Positions 34,301-47,164 are shown, counted from the stretch's first letter. The stretch is 51,320 nt of DNA from Dinochytrium kinnereticum (GCA_027604005.1 JADGJT010000146.1:1-51320), one strand, 5' to 3'. Numbers and translations: made by a program. The notes: generated from the letters alone by a model not told the origin.

Positions 34301-35569
34301 TCCGCGTCCACCGAGCTTGACCTTCTTTGCCGTAGCAATCCTGCAGAAAAGATCCTATACCCAGATGCGTTTGAGAAGAATGCTTATCTTCAACGACTTA
34401 AGCATGGGCGTTCCGCATCTACTGGGAGCATGGGAAGTCTTGAAGAATTTGCTGAAAATCTGTCTAAAATGGGTGCAGATCCAGACTCTAATCAAGCAGA
34501 ACCTCTGGGATCCGAAACAAATCTGACTCCTACTTCAAGGACCAGATCGATATCTTTTGCATCAAAAAATGCTGGGAAGGCTCAGCTAGAAGAGTCCGAT
34601 TATGGCTTTAACAATGGATCACAGAATGTGGTTGCTTTCTCACAAGCTGCTATAGACCCTGCCTTTATCCTCCTCCAGCTCTCTCAATACCCAGCATCAC
34701 CAGGATATCAACCACCCAACGTCCTCGCCGATGATGATCCCACATCAAGGGCAATTAAAGTTCTCGATCGAATCCCTGTTGTTGATTTGCACAAAATCGG
34801 GTTGGTCTACGTTAGCTCTAACCAAGAAAATGAGGTTGCTATTTTGTCAAACACTCACGGCTCACGTCTTTACACCAAATTCATCTCATCTCTTGGTCAC
34901 TTTGTTAAACTTTCGGAAAAGTCAGGTGCTTACACCGGAGGATTAGATACCTCGGAATATGCAGCTGATGGGAAGTACGGGCTTCTGTGGGAAGACAGCG
35001 CTTCTGGGACTCAGATGATTTTCCACGCCACAACCTTGATGCCGACTCATGTTGAAAGAGACCCGCAATGCTCTGGCAAGAAGAGACATATCGGGAATGA
35101 TTTCTTGCTGATTGCATTTGATGAATCGGGGCTGGACTCTTTTTCATTTGACACGTTCCCGGGCCAATTCAACTACATCAACATTGTCATTAAACCCATA
35201 GGCACGCTGAGTTCTAAGGCACCTGCAGACGACTTTGACAAAATCTATAATAAGACTCTCTTCTCGGTTAAGATGAGGTCCAAGGACGGCCTGGATATAC
35301 CTCAGCTTGGTTTGCTTTGCGATGAAAAGATTGTTCCAGGGATTGGACTGGCTGGGGTTGTTCGACGCTCAGCTTTACACGCCAATATGCTAGCTCTAAA
35401 TGTTGCTCATAGCTCAACTGGCGGAGGCATGTTTGTCAGCAATATCCGAGAAAGGCTACGCCAGATAAAACGAATATCCATAAAGGGTGGTGCAATGGCA
35501 GTTGGGAGAGTTCCTGGCTCTGGAGAGGAGAGCTCTGAACGTTTTTTGGACTTCACAAAATATTTTTGA
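31336..35569 (+). CDS. TSC2: Tuberin (TSC2), Rheb GTPase-activating protein
   Basis: Model: exons 31336-32263 and 32301-35569, 1398 aa. With TSC1, tuberin turns off Rheb and so restrains TORC1. The first 900 residues are an alpha-solenoid. A tuberin-specific strand follows near residue 940 (GWCEVVLRRSSGVLTFWSRL; human GWVEILVRRPTG). Residues 980-1100 are Ser-rich with RTRSIS-type sites. The Rap/Ran-GAP domain spans about 1139-1285: HKIGLVYVSSNQENEVAILS, YTKFISSLGHFVKL, HATTLMPT, CSGKKRHIGNDFLLIAFDES and FPGQFNYINIVI. The catalytic Asn thumb (HIGNDF) is intact. The end has RRSALHANMLAL and NIRERLRQIKR, as in human. The intron is 37 nt. No calmodulin site is evident. TSC1 is not in the window. 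Confidence 0.96.
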
Positions 35570-35626
35570 ATAATAATAATGTATTATATAATATTTAAAG
35601 GACTGACAAACTTGAAAACGAAACAA

Positions 35627-36722
35627 ATGGAGTGGTCAGTGGACATGGAGATTGCTCTCTTTCAAGCGATATGCTCATCACGGCCAGTCGGTAGCAGCAT
35701 AAGAGCCTGGATCTCATTACTTACAGCATATTTGAAGGCATTCACAAGCACTTCCGAATGATCAACATCCTCCAGAACCTTCACAAGCAATACCCTCAAA
35801 AGAGACTGTCCGTCAAGGACATCAGGGAATATCTCGAGACTCTCTACGACCTGAAAGGCTTGGATCAATCAGTAAGCTGGTTTTTGGTGTGAAGATTAAT
35901 TGTGTTTAAAAGATCGAGAAAGACGACGAGAACGTTCAGCCGTCCGAGAGAGGTGGAAACGACAGTAGCTATCCATTTCATGCCATTTCGGAGTTTTGCC
36001 TTCCCTCAGAGGACTTTGAAATCCTCATAACAGAGACTCGAAAAGGCTCCCCGACACCATCCAATGCCAACCTTTCCCTTTCAAACAACGCGCCCATGTC
36101 GTCCGTTGGAATCACCGTCTCAACCCCAGGCGACAGCGATATGGAGTCGGAAACTAACGCATCCGCCACTTTCCCAAGTTCTCTGGCATCCTCTCCCACC
36201 AAGGAAGACAAATTTCGCGGAAGAACAAAGCAGCGATTTGAGTTTGAGAACCACGACGACGAAGAAGACGATGGGAGTGAAACACCTGTCCCATCTGTCA
36301 CTGCGTCTCCGGAGCGTCGTGACCGTAGAGGGAGACGAGTTACCGGGAGCCAGCCTATTGATACCGACGCTGAAATCCACTCTCCCGAGTCTACCACCAC
36401 TTTTGCTGAGAGTGAGACTGCAGAAGAGCGACCGACTAAGAAGCCAAAAACAGCCTCTATTCCGGATGGACCGAGCTCTCCTGAAACTAGCTCTGCAGCA
36501 ACTCCGAAGATATCTAAGGGGCGTGGGCGGCCCAGGCTGAATCGGGATCATGGCACACCAAGTAGCACGCCCTCCGCAAATTCTTCCTCAACCCCCACTG
36601 GTAGCAGCAGAGTAAATTCGAAAAACATCAAAGACGCGAAAGATGATCATTCAAGCACCCCCTCCCATCAATCTCTGGACCGTGTGGCCAGAAGGACACG
36701 CTCGTCAATAAAGAAGAAGTAA
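35627..36722 (+). CDS. EAF7: NuA4 histone acetyltransferase subunit, Eaf7/MRGBP family, with AT-hook
   Basis: Model: exons 35627-35690, 35738-35871 and 35913-36722; 335 aa. Eaf7/MRGBP binds MRG15/Eaf3 inside NuA4. The conserved N-terminal domain reads VDMEIALFQAICSSRPVGIH then KHFRMINILQNL, RLSVKDIREYLETLYDL and SEFCLPSEDF, matching human [20 protein letters not shown] and LPEEII. The remaining 230 residues are Ser/Pro/Glu-rich and probably disordered. Residues near 265-275 contain KGRGRPRLNR, a canonical AT-hook core, and the C-terminus is RRTRSSIKKK, a likely nuclear signal. Only 45 bp separate it from RPA1 on the same strand. Confidence 0.9.
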
Positions 36723-36767
36723 AAAATATTCTGAATTTTTGTCCAGACCCTCAGGACATCAGCCATC

Positions 36768-39192
36768 ATGCATAACGAACTGGACGACAAGCTGACGAGG
36801 GGCTTTGTGCGGGCCACGATGGAGAGCAGCACGAGTAACGTGGATTTCCTCAATCCAGTTGTTCAGGTGCTGAACATCAAGAAATACGGACCACAAGAGT
36901 CAAAGGGAACGGAGCCTGAGAGATATCGGTTCGCCCGCCGTCGAAGTATTCTTTGCTAACCGATGAATTTGAAAGCATCATCATCTCGGATGGGGAGTTC
37001 TTTACACAAGGTACAGATCTGATACGTTATGTTCCGTTTATGTTGTTTTTAGCCATGCTTTCAACCCAATTGAACCACCTTGTGACGGAGGAGAGGATTG
37101 TCAAGCACTCTGTGGTAGTATTAAACCACTTCATCTGCAATATTGTCGGGCCGAAGAGGTAGAATTACTGGAAGCCTTTCAGCACTAAGCACATATTCGT
37201 AGAATCTTGATTTTGCTGAGCTTGGAGTGCTTGAACGAAGGCGATAAATCTTGCCCAAGGCTTGGAGCTTCCACTGAATATAAAAATGATCCCAACGCCG
37301 CACCACCGCAGAACAATACAGTCAAGCCAACGTATGTATTACGTGTTTTAATAAGCCTCTCAAATGCAACCGATCATTCAGGAACGCAGCGTATTCGAAT
37401 CAGCAGCAAAGTGGTCATGGAAGTGGCTTCGCCTCGAACGCACACACAAGCCGACCTGCTGAGCATCGGGGCAGTAATAACGGAAATTCATATGCGAGAC
37501 CGAGTGTAGAACCACATGTTACTGTTTTTCCCATCAAGAGTCTCACCCCTTATCAGAATAAGTAGATTGGTGTAATCGATTGTAGTCCTGATGGTATTAA
37601 TAGATGGACGATTCGCGCTCGAGTTGTTACGAAAAGTGACATTAGACACTTTACAAACGCACGCGGTGAAGGAAAACTTTTCAGCGTCACATTTGCAGAT
37701 GAATCGGTATGAGCTCTACGTTTGGGGATGTCTTTGCTTATTATTCTTTAAGGGGGAAATCCGGGCCACCGGATTCAATGAAGCTGTGACGGCGATGTAC
37801 GATCTTCTTAATGAAGGCTCGGTCTACTACGTTTCGAAAGCCCCGATTAAGGTTGCGAGAAAGCAATATAGTGGAGGAATCGATAACGAATACGAAATGA
37901 CTCTTGAGGCTTCGACGGAAGTCAGAATGGTGGGGGTTTTCACGTCATTGTAGTTTTATAGGACTTAAGCTAAAGATAATTTGCAGTGCGATGACCCAAC
38001 TCTGGCTCCTAAGATTCGTATTAACAGAGTGATGCTAAGCGATCTCTATAACCACGAAAAGGACGCCAACATTGGTAGATTTCAAAATGCTTGCGTGTCA
38101 TGCTAATTTTACAGACGTCGTGGGAGTGGTTCGTGAGGTTCACGATCTTAACTCTCTCGTGTCAAAAACCACACAGAAGCCTGTAAGTCATTTGATGTTT
38201 TTCTGTTGTACTTATCGGAGACAAGCTTCAAAAACGGGATGTGATCATTGTAGATGAATCAAAATTCAGCGTCAGATTGACATTATGGGGCAGACAGGCA
38301 GAAACGTTCTCTGCCACAGACTATCCAGTTATTGCTATCAAAGGAGCACGAGTCGGAGACTATGGGGGGCGGTGTCTTTCACTAGGAGGTGCATCGTCAA
38401 TGCAATTAAACCCCGAACTGCAAGAGGCTTTCTTCTTAAGGGGATGGTTTGACTCTGAGGGGCAGTCAGCAGAGTATAGCTCGTACAACCAGACTGGCGT
38501 CGGGATGGCAGCCGGAGGAGTAGGAATGGATGGGGGTCGGGTAGAAACCTACAAGCTTATCTCTCAGATTGCTGACGAGAACCTTGGCTTAAACGAAAAG
38601 GTATACGTAAACTACTATTTCTCTTAACCATAAAAGCCCGACTGGTTCTCCGTTGCTGGAACTATAAGCTTTATTAGAGACTCAAACATGTGGTACCCTG
38701 CCTGCCAAACCCCCGATTGCAATAAGAAGGTCTTTGAAAGTGACAGGGGATGGAGGTGTGAAAAATGCGACAAGAGCTTTCCCACGCCCTGCTATAGATA
38801 TATCATGTCGGCAGCCATCTGCGACCATACAGGGCAAGAGTGGATTCAAGTGTTTAACGATGCTGCGGAGGTCTTGCTTGGAAGGACAGCCAATGAGCTT
38901 AATGAGATTAAGGTAGCTTCTTAAGTATTGGCCTTTCTAAGTACCTATAAGGAACAGGATGAGGGTCAATTTAAAGCCATTGTTAAGGCTGCGATATGGA
39001 GTCAAGTAAATGTTAAAGTCCGTGCCAAGGCAGAATTTTATCAGGTATTTTTTTTTTTTTGTTTGAAGAAGCTTTATCTAATATGTGTAGAATGAGCAAA
39101 AGGTTAGGCTGGCGGCACAAACTTTTTGTCCGGTAGACTGGAGCGCTAGCTCTGAGAATCTATTGCAAATGATTTCAACATATGGAGTTTAG
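36768..39192 (+). CDS. RPA1: Replication protein A 70-kDa subunit (RPA1)
   Basis: Model: 13 exons, 628 aa: 36768-36928, 36976-37010, 37053-37158, 37203-37331, 37382-37561, 37604-37706, 37753-37929, 37987-38074, 38115-38182, 38226-38600, 38637-38912, 38958-39044, 39091-39192. RPA1 binds ssDNA in replication, repair and recombination. Four OB folds are recognisable. [14 protein letters not shown]...[17 protein letters not shown] starts [20 protein letters not shown] and has [24 protein letters not shown] has [12 protein letters not shown] and [18 protein letters not shown] with [13 protein letters not shown] keeps the zinc site CQTPDC...CEKC (residues about 500-525). The Gln/Asn/Ser-rich linker at 115-185 is typical. 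The short second exon (35 nt) fits the phases. Confidence 0.96.
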
Positions 39193-39349
39193 GCAAATCT
39201 ATCACAGATTTGAATAAAACCGCCTTTTCGTTTACTTTGAACAAAGCCTCTTTACTGAATCGCTTTGGCGTCGGGAAAGTCACGCCTAGTATAAAGGCAT
39301 TCTGTTGCCATCCGCAAGCCAAAAGATCATTTTTTGTCTACATGATAGA

Positions 39350-40922
39350 CTAGATCCGGAATCTTGCCATGTGATCATCGCTAATAGGAATAGGCTCGTG
39401 CAAGTATGACCGCTTTCCAGAGCTGTAGTCTGTGGTAACATGGCCTTTCCCATAGAGCCTGTATTTGTAGATGACTAATCCTTCAAGGCCCACAGGGCCC
39501 CTTGCATGGGTCTTGTTTGTGCTCACCTAAACCGCCATTAGTCTTCAACATCAAAAAGTTATTACCCCAATCTCTGCCCCGAAACCATATCTAAACCCAT
39601 CTGCGAAACGTGTAGACGCGTTCCAAAACACGCCAGCAGCATCAACCTTCTTCATGAAAGTTTCTGCCGAGGCTTCATCTTCTGTAACTATTGCGTCCGT
39701 GTGATGAGATCCGTAAGTGTTAATATGCTGAATAGCTTCTTCTAAGCTTTCAACCGTCTTCACGGCTATCGTCAAGTCCAGAAATTCTGTTGCATAGTCG
39801 CCTTCACATATAGGGGTAACGAGCGAGCCAATGAAGGACTTTGTTTTTTCATGAGACGATAAAGTGCTGTATGCCCGGTCATCAGCTCTAATTCTGACAC
39901 CACTTTCGAGAAGTGATAAAGCGGTTTCAGGGAATACAGAGCTGAGAAGAGAGGAATTTACGAGAAGGGTTTCGGTAGAATTGCAAGCGGCAGGGTACGA
40001 GGTTTTAGAATCTACAACCACTCGGCGTACGATATCTATTGATGCAGATGAGTCCAGATAAATGGAGCAAAGACCGTCAGCGTGACCCAAAACTGGGATA
40101 CTTCAGCATTCCAAAAGTTAGGATGTCTCAAAAAAGGACAAAGATGACTTACCCGGTATTTCCCTGTATGTATCTAACGAGCTGATTCGATCCTCTGGGA
40201 ATCACCAAATCGATATATCGGTCCAGCTTCAACAACACATCGATATCCTCCCGGGTCTCAACCATTTGAACAGCGTCAACGGGGATCCCTTCTCCTTCAG
40301 GCAATGAAACCAACGCATCCCTTATAACTTTGTACAAAGCAGCATTCGAGTTCGCAGCCTCCTTTCCTCCTTTCAGAATCACAGCATTTCCAGACTTTAT
40401 CGATAAACAGGAGATCTGAACAACCACCTCTGGACGTGCCTCAAATATAATCAGAAGGACTCCAACTGGGCAGGACACTCGATACAAATCCAATCCCTCA
40501 TCAAGTCGTGTGGCGAGTGTGACTTTACCTGAAAGAAGCGGTAGTCAGCGAATGGTAGTGGGAAGGCGCAGACGAACCCGTTGGATCACTCAATTTGTCA
40601 ACATCCAGAACTCCCTGAAGGAGCGACCCATACTTGTCACCACCAGCTCCAAGGTCCAATCTCTTCACAAGCGATGAGCTCAGCCTTCCAGCACTGACCT
40701 CCTGCTTTGCGGCCTGTTGCTTGCGATCAGTCACATCCTTATTTCTTGTTTCTGACGAACCTCCATATCCATCTTGTTGGCCTTGAGAATGGCCTCGCGA
40801 TTAGCACCCAGGGCTGCATGAATGGCCCTAAGTGAATTTGATTTCTGGGAGGCCGTGACAGACTGCATCAGATGCGATGCCACTCGCGATCGCTCAGCCA
40901 TGATGGAGGTTGAGGTCGCCAT
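39350..40922 (-). CDS. PRO2: Gamma-glutamyl phosphate reductase (glutamate-5-semialdehyde dehydrogenase)
   Basis: Model: exons 40761-40922, 40578-40719, 40153-40528, 39566-40100 and 39350-39526; 463 aa (yeast 456). It is the second step of proline synthesis, reducing glutamyl-5-phosphate with NADPH. Evidence: [75 protein letters not shown], the catalytic Cys in [46 protein letters not shown] and [11 protein letters not shown]. It is a stand-alone enzyme, not fused to the kinase as in animals. A 41-nt intron after DME explains an apparent stop near 40730. It converges on RPA1 with 157 bp between stops. Confidence 0.96.
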
Positions 40923-41001
40923 GTTGAGTTTATAAAGTGACGGTAAGACAAGATCTCTTTATCAACATATCTACAAATTTTGTACATTGCGCTGTGGTAT
41001 T

Positions 41002-44000
41002 CTACGCTCCATGATCGTTTTTGATGGCCGGGAGTCTTCCTCCGTTGCGGGACTGTTTCCCTCTAGAGTCATTTATAGGACCCGGCTGATTACACGAGCT
41101 GGTCGGATCAACATGTCGCGGTATATTACCAACAACCTTGTTTGCAACGTAGTTGTTAATCAACAGAGTCACCCCAGGATCAGTCGAGAATTTCAGATCC
41201 TAGAAAGAGCGTGTCAAAACCAGCACATAATGGTTCTGCGGATAGAAACCTGATATGAAATCCGGCCTGGCTCGCCTTTATTGATTTCTGGAAGCTTGGG
41301 CATGGGATTAAGCGGCTTTAGTAGCTTTGGACATTAGAAAAAAATGTTGGAGAAAAGACTTACCTGAGGATCTGTGACCTCAAAGTCCCACTGATAGACT
41401 ACTTTTCCGCTTGCCTTCATACCTCCATGTACTCCCATCGTAGACCTAGCCGGGCTTGTAGCCCGCGCACTTGAAGAAACATCATTGGATGGCATGTTGA
41501 CCTCCGTGAGATTCTTGTAGGCGTGCTTGTAAAATGTGCGAAGCCTTCTAAGAGGGTCTGAAAATTTCATATGTTAGTCCTAACTCTTGATGTCTCTCAC
41601 GTGCCTCTAATAGTATCTCTCTTATGGAGATTATGCAGCATCAAACGATCTCGGGCCTGCTTCCTCGCCAACATCGCTTTGGCTTTTGCATCTTTTAAAT
41701 TCCTAAAGATCTTTTAATAATATGCTTCTTTTTGAAAGTCATACCAATCATCTTCACTTTGTGAATCGTCCTCCATATAATTGGGCTCTGGTTTCGTCTT
41801 TCTCGCAAGGTACTCCTTCAAAGGATCAAAATCCACGAGATTTGCTTCAAAGTTCCCAAGCGGTGGTAACTCTTCATGTCTAATCAACGAACCCTGTCTC
41901 ATGGTTGTCCAATGAAGTGGGGTTTCTTCCTTTAGAACGGAAAAGTTGACTTCTCCATCTTGATCTGGATATGGTGCATTAGATGTAGATGGACGTTCTC
42001 GAGAAGTAAGCCCTCTGCGGGCTTTTTTGAACATATTGGGATTGATGTTCGAGAAGTGCTGGAGGGTTTCGTCTTTGAGGTATTGGGTCATATTATCGTC
42101 AAAAGCGTTTTCTTGGACGTTATCTATCCATTCTAATAATGAAGTATCTAAAGAATCACATTAAACTGAGTGCCAAAATGGACTTTATACCTTCTAACTC
42201 CTCGTATTCTTCCTCATCGGTTGCCGGAAGAAGGGACCGAAGCTTCTTCACAAATTTCCTCACGCGGTGGCCTAAGGTAGGCATTAAAAATACAGGGATA
42301 GTGATTTTACATTTACCTCTCCACAATTTTTGAATAGCTGTGGCCGACTTTACCTGTACAATTTCTTTCGCCCTCTTCACGACATTAAGTTTTCCTTTTA
42401 TCCAAGCTTGTATCTTCAAAACAGCTATTTCGCTTTAGTGTGTGAATAATAGCACAATCTTACCATCTCTCCTCACTTTCGCCTTTCTCTCCGACTGGAT
42501 TCTTCGCCAGCAAGCCTGAGCGTATGATATTTGTAATTCCTCTATTGTGCTTTTTGCCTCATCCAGTAAGGCAAGGTTAGCCAGATCGCTGAAAGATGCT
42601 TTAGCCTATTAAATTATGGGAAGAGTATGTACCATGATGGTGAGGATTCCTTTGTAAGTCTTGCGAGGTCTATTTGATGCTGCGTCAAGAGACCTGTTAA
42701 CCACTGCAGACGAACTTCAAGTGCTGTTTGTTGTGTTAAGATACTATCATAACGAGTTCCCGGCAACCCATGTAGGTATTCAGTGTATGGCTCATAATTC
42801 GGCCCCATAAAAGAATCTATAGCCTAATGCCGAAATATAACAGCACTAATCAGCATCATCGTCGCTGTGGATTATGCTTACGCTTTGCTGTTGCTCACAT
42901 ACTCGCATGAAGTCATCCCATTTTTCTCTTAGAGCAGGTCTCCTATAGTATTATCAGAATAGTGTGATGACGTTTTTCAGCCCACTCTTCAGGATGAATA
43001 AGATTTTGTCGCGAATAAAACTTGATGCAATCCTTCCAAACTGACACTTGCTTTAACGCGCCAGGCTCTTTGTATCCCGGAATATCTTTGGGGCGGCAAG
43101 CGCGGCTAAAAGGGATGCGATTCAAAGTCTTGGAAGAGATAGTTTTAGCAGACGTTACCCTCTTCGGAATCCCAAACCTGAATATCGGGGAAAAGTGCGA
43201 AAATAACCGAATAAAAGTCTTTAACATTCGAAACTGCATTGTTCGTTAAGTCTAAGTTTCGCAGCATCCTGCAGCTTGCGATTGCATAAATGTCTCTGTT
43301 CTCTAAATCAATGTGAGTAATCGAAGGCGAGACCTCTCTTGCCCTTGAGATTATTTTCCGACAGCGAAAGCTCGATGAGGAAGGGGCACATGGATAGCGG
43401 TTCGATGCTCTCAATTTTACAATCATCAGCGCGAAGTATCCGGAGCCGTGGAAGCCACGACAGCACATTCAAACGCCTTAATGAACAAATGAGAATAAAA
43501 GAGAAGAAAAGAGGAAAAAGCCCTTACCGTATCGAATTGAACTGCAAATTCAGGTGCTGCAATCCAACGTTTTGAATATCAGGTACAGAAGTATACTGGT
43601 TCCCTGAAATATTGAGAAACTGCAAGATTGGGCATTGAGCCAACGGGTCCAGGGTAGCATTTCCTATCCTCGTCTTTGATACGTCTAAATACAAGAGATT
43701 CGAGACTTGTTCAAAGGCGGTAACATCTTCGAGCTGCAAATTTGTGAATAAGGGCCTGGAAAAGAAGTCTAGCAGACCTCAGTATCATTCATCTCGATGA
43801 TTTGAATGACTTCATTGGGACCAAGCGCGTCAAGTTGCTGAATGGGGTTATGGCTTAAATTGATCCAGAGTAGATCAATGCATTTGTGAATATACTAAAA
43901 AACTTAAGGATAACATTTTGCAGGGCTTTCGAACCTGTATCTTTGAGATCTTATTTGAGCAAGCCGCCAAAAATCTCACTCCATCAAAAGGTGCCAAATC

Positions 44001-46674
44001 CAATGTCTGGAATTTATTTCTCTTGAAGTAAAAGGTTAGATACACAGCATCGGTCGTACGTCCTTACATTTAGAGAGAGAGACACCAATCTTGTAAGAGT
44101 TTCAAGCCCACGCGTTGAGCTTATCTGATTGCAGTCCAGACTAACATGAAGAAGGTGAGATGCCACCTTGATATAGGGAACCTATTGCAATGCCTGCATT
44201 AGAATAGCAAAGCGGTCAGTAAAAACTACTTTTTGCAGCCCCTTATCAATCGCCTCGTAGATTAAGAGGTCTTCAAAATCCACTGGCTTAGCTGGTCGTT
44301 GCTTTGCGCAAGCATCCTTCAGCAGTGACATCTCAAATTGCCTCTGAGCTTCTTCGGCCTGCAACTTTTGTAAGAGTTCCCTCTCCCTAACCTCCTTCTT
44401 TGCTGCGACCATTTGAGCCAATTCCTCCAATTCCAGCCGCAATGCCTCAACTTCAGCAGAGGAGACCTCTTCACTCCTCTTCAACTCCCCAATCTCCACC
44501 ACCGAGCTCTCCTGCGCCGAACTTATCTCCACTATTTGAGCACGTAGTGATTCTATCTTTATAGTTGTTTGCTCCTGCTGTTTGCGAAACTTATCCATTC
44601 TCTTTGCGCATTTCTGTAGAAGTGCGTTTGACCGATCTTTCTCTTTCTCGAACGCGACCTTTGCCACTACCGAAAGCCAGTGGATGACTTGTCGACATCG
44701 ATCTTCAAGTTCGCGAACCTTCATCTTTGTAGCTCGTATTGCGCGTCGCTGAAGGTTCACTGATGATTGCTGGGTTTCTAGTTTAAGCTGGAGCTGAGAC
44801 TGCTTTTCAGACTCGTTTTTCAGGGATTCTTGTAAAGTTCGATACTCAATTTTGAGTTCCCTCTCTTGCGCGGATAGGGTTGCAAGCTCATTATTTGCGT
44901 TCTGATCAACATATGTTTAGTTCTCTAAGTCATTGAACGGGTTGGGGACTTACCTCTTCCTCATTCGTGATCACGATAGACTCAACAGGAAGCCCCACTG
45001 TCTCAGGCGCTTTTCCGATCTGATTTGAACTTCTACGCGAGATAATGTTTCCATCGGAAGCAGACGGAGCCAAAGCGTTTAAATTACTGGCGATAGACGA
45101 GCCACTGGAATCCACAACCGAAGACGCACGCCTAGATCTTATTGGCGTCCTATCGGTAATCTCCATACCAATAGAAGAAGCCGACATGCTCCGAACCATT
45201 TTCTCTTCAGGGTTCAGAAGGTCTTCCTTTGACAACCAAGGTGCAGCTTCTGCTTCATCTTTTCCAGCTCCGAGAAGGGGATGCCGGATTTTGGGTTTGT
45301 GGATTCGTTTTTTGGCGGCGGGTCGTTTGGAGATGGAATGCTCGTGGTCGAATCTTAACGCCTCTAGGAGAGATTCTTCGCTTTTCTGCTCACTTTCCAA
45401 CTCCCTATTTTGATTAGGCGTCAGTGACATTACTTCATCCTCTGTTAAAGAAGGGGTTGATTACTTTAAACGCCGATCCAGGGCTTCTTTTTCGCGTTTA
45501 AGCTCTTCTGGAAGTTCAAACTGATAACCTGATTAGAGAACCACCTCTTTTACATAGATGCGGACACAAACCTCATCGTCAGAATCATCCATGCTACAAA
45601 AGTGTCAAAGCTTTAGTATTATTTGTATGTAAAAGAAATCAACAATTATTAAAGCGAGGTTTTACTCACAGGTCGTCACTAAACCTCGAACCCATCGAAG
45701 TTCTTGCGGTCCCACCATGAGAGAGCTGAAAACCCCCAAGATTGCTTTGATCCGACCCACCAACATTCTTCTCACGAAGTTCAATAGGTCCCAAAGAACT
45801 GCTCGATTCCATTCCATCCATCGACGCATTATAATCCTCCTTCAAATTGTTCTTCAAAGCCACAATCTCTTTAACAGAAGGACGATGACTTTCAGATAAA
45901 TCAGAGGATGTCATCGTATTCCCACTAGTATCCTCTCCTTCCTGACTTTTAGTATCATTCATGATAGGTTTGACGTCCGTGAGACCCTCATCCGCATCCT
46001 TTTCCATTTTAAGCTGATTGGCATGCCGCTCCGAATCCCTCTGCCCAACACTCTCCAACAAATCACCCCATGATGACATTTGCTAACCCAATATTAAACT
46101 TCAAGAAGACGGAACTGACATCTCTCACCTCCAGCGAAGACTCAACTCGAAGGTCGATGGAACTGATATCCTCAACATACGAGAGATTCGAAACACCATC
46201 TGGTACCAACGATTCTTTTCTCTTCAAGCCACCATCGTTAATCTGTTCTGACTCTCTTCTTGAAACCGTTCCTCTTGTTGGGTTAACAGGGTCTCCTGAT
46301 GTAGCGTTGACAGTTGCACCTGCCTCCATGACCTCGGGCTGGGGCATGGGTTGATCATCAAGGGGTATAATCGGCATCAACTCATCCAGATCCTCAACAT
46401 CCTCACCCTCTTTTGATTTTAATGCCTCCAGCTCCTCTTTAATGGCAGCCTCGACATCAAAGTCCTCCAGGTCGTCATCTTCATCAGGATCCCCTTCGAC
46501 GTTAGACTCCTGATTGGGAGCATCATCGTCTTTGCATGTTTTCCCCTCGTTTACATCGATGGTTTGAGCAGCGTCTGAGAGGTTTGGAGTGTCTAATGCT
46601 GGACCGGGGGCTGGTGTGTGAGGTTCTTGGGTTGGAGCAGTTGGGTGTGCCTCAACCTTGGCAACCCCGTCCAT
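41002..46674 (-). CDS. LRRIQ1: LRRIQ1-like leucine-rich repeat and IQ-motif protein
   Basis: Model: 22 exons, 1490 aa: 46129-46674, 45670-46082, 45572-45593, 45465-45520, 44954-45404, 44230-44901, 44068-44181, 43935-44006, 43778-43894, 43528-43733, 43334-43476, 43159-43302, 43022-43085, 42882-42942, 42633-42823, 42464-42588, 42317-42424, 42191-42271, 41745-42147, 41601-41702, 41364-41547, 41002-41199. Order: acidic disordered N-terminus with DVEAAIKEELEAL (LRRIQ1 starts similarly), coiled coil at 497-720, leucine-rich repeats at about 721-985, and IQ motifs at about 1113-1175 (SATAIQKLWRG). Then come ATDEEEYEELEG and DTSLLEWID, like human NEESDEEYREIDLEDF. LRRIQ1 belongs to motile-cilium gene sets; its role is poorly known. 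Exons 11-13 are the least certain: one intron is only 31 nt (43303-43333) and exon 13 may be longer. Confidence 0.85.
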
Positions 46675-47164
46675 TAGCTGACAATTCCAATACCTTTACT
46701 GACAATTTCGAAAAGTGTTCAAGGTAAAAAACATGTTTGAAGAGCGTCAAGACGACAGAGACTACACCGCACGACGGGTATAAGTTAAACAGCAAAGAAA
46801 GAAGTACAACGCAGAGAAACTAAGTAATGAAGCACCAGAACAATTTCATTTTCTTGCATGAAGAATATAAGTGGGAAAAAGATATGAGAAAAACGAGAGA
46901 GACAACGAAAAACAACAAAAAAACAAAAGCAAAGCGAAAACAAAAGGAAAACAAAACAAAACAAAAAAATAAAATCAAACAGTTAAAGTAACGACAGAAA
47001 ACAATAAAAATATAAGTTCAGAAAAGTAAAACCAAACCCCGTATAAAATCGCAACCAACAATCAGAAGAAACAACAAAAGAAGATAATAAAAAAGAATGA
47101 ACATTAAGTCCAAAAAAAAAAACAAACAACAAAAAACACTCATTAAGCCATCACCTCCCACCCT
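46675..47164. other. A-rich intergenic region between ZDS-like 3' end and LRRIQ1 start
   Basis: Both neighbours are on the minus strand, so this holds the ZDS 3' UTR and the LRRIQ1 promoter. From about 46890 to 47130 the plus strand is very A-rich with scattered C and G (AAAACAAAAC-like units), so it is T-rich on the transcribed strand. No gene, terminal repeat or target-site duplication is visible. Confidence 0.7.

Noticed and set aside
36064..36540. Alternative Pro-rich frames within the Eaf7-like gene
   Set aside because: They are shifted readings of the disordered Ser/Pro tail; the spliced frame continues directly from the conserved Eaf7 domain.
40720..40760. Premature stop near the start of PRO2
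   Set aside because: A 41-nt intron with GT-AG ends removes it and gives the expected ANKMDME-QQAAKQE join.
44182..44229. In-frame stop TAG between the coiled coil and the first leucine-rich repeat of LRRIQ1
   Set aside because: The TAG is the acceptor end of a 48-nt phase-0 intron starting with GTAGTT and containing TACTGAC.
46890..47130. A-rich tract as a retroposon tail or telomeric repeat
   Set aside because: No element body, no target-site duplication and no regular repeat unit are visible.
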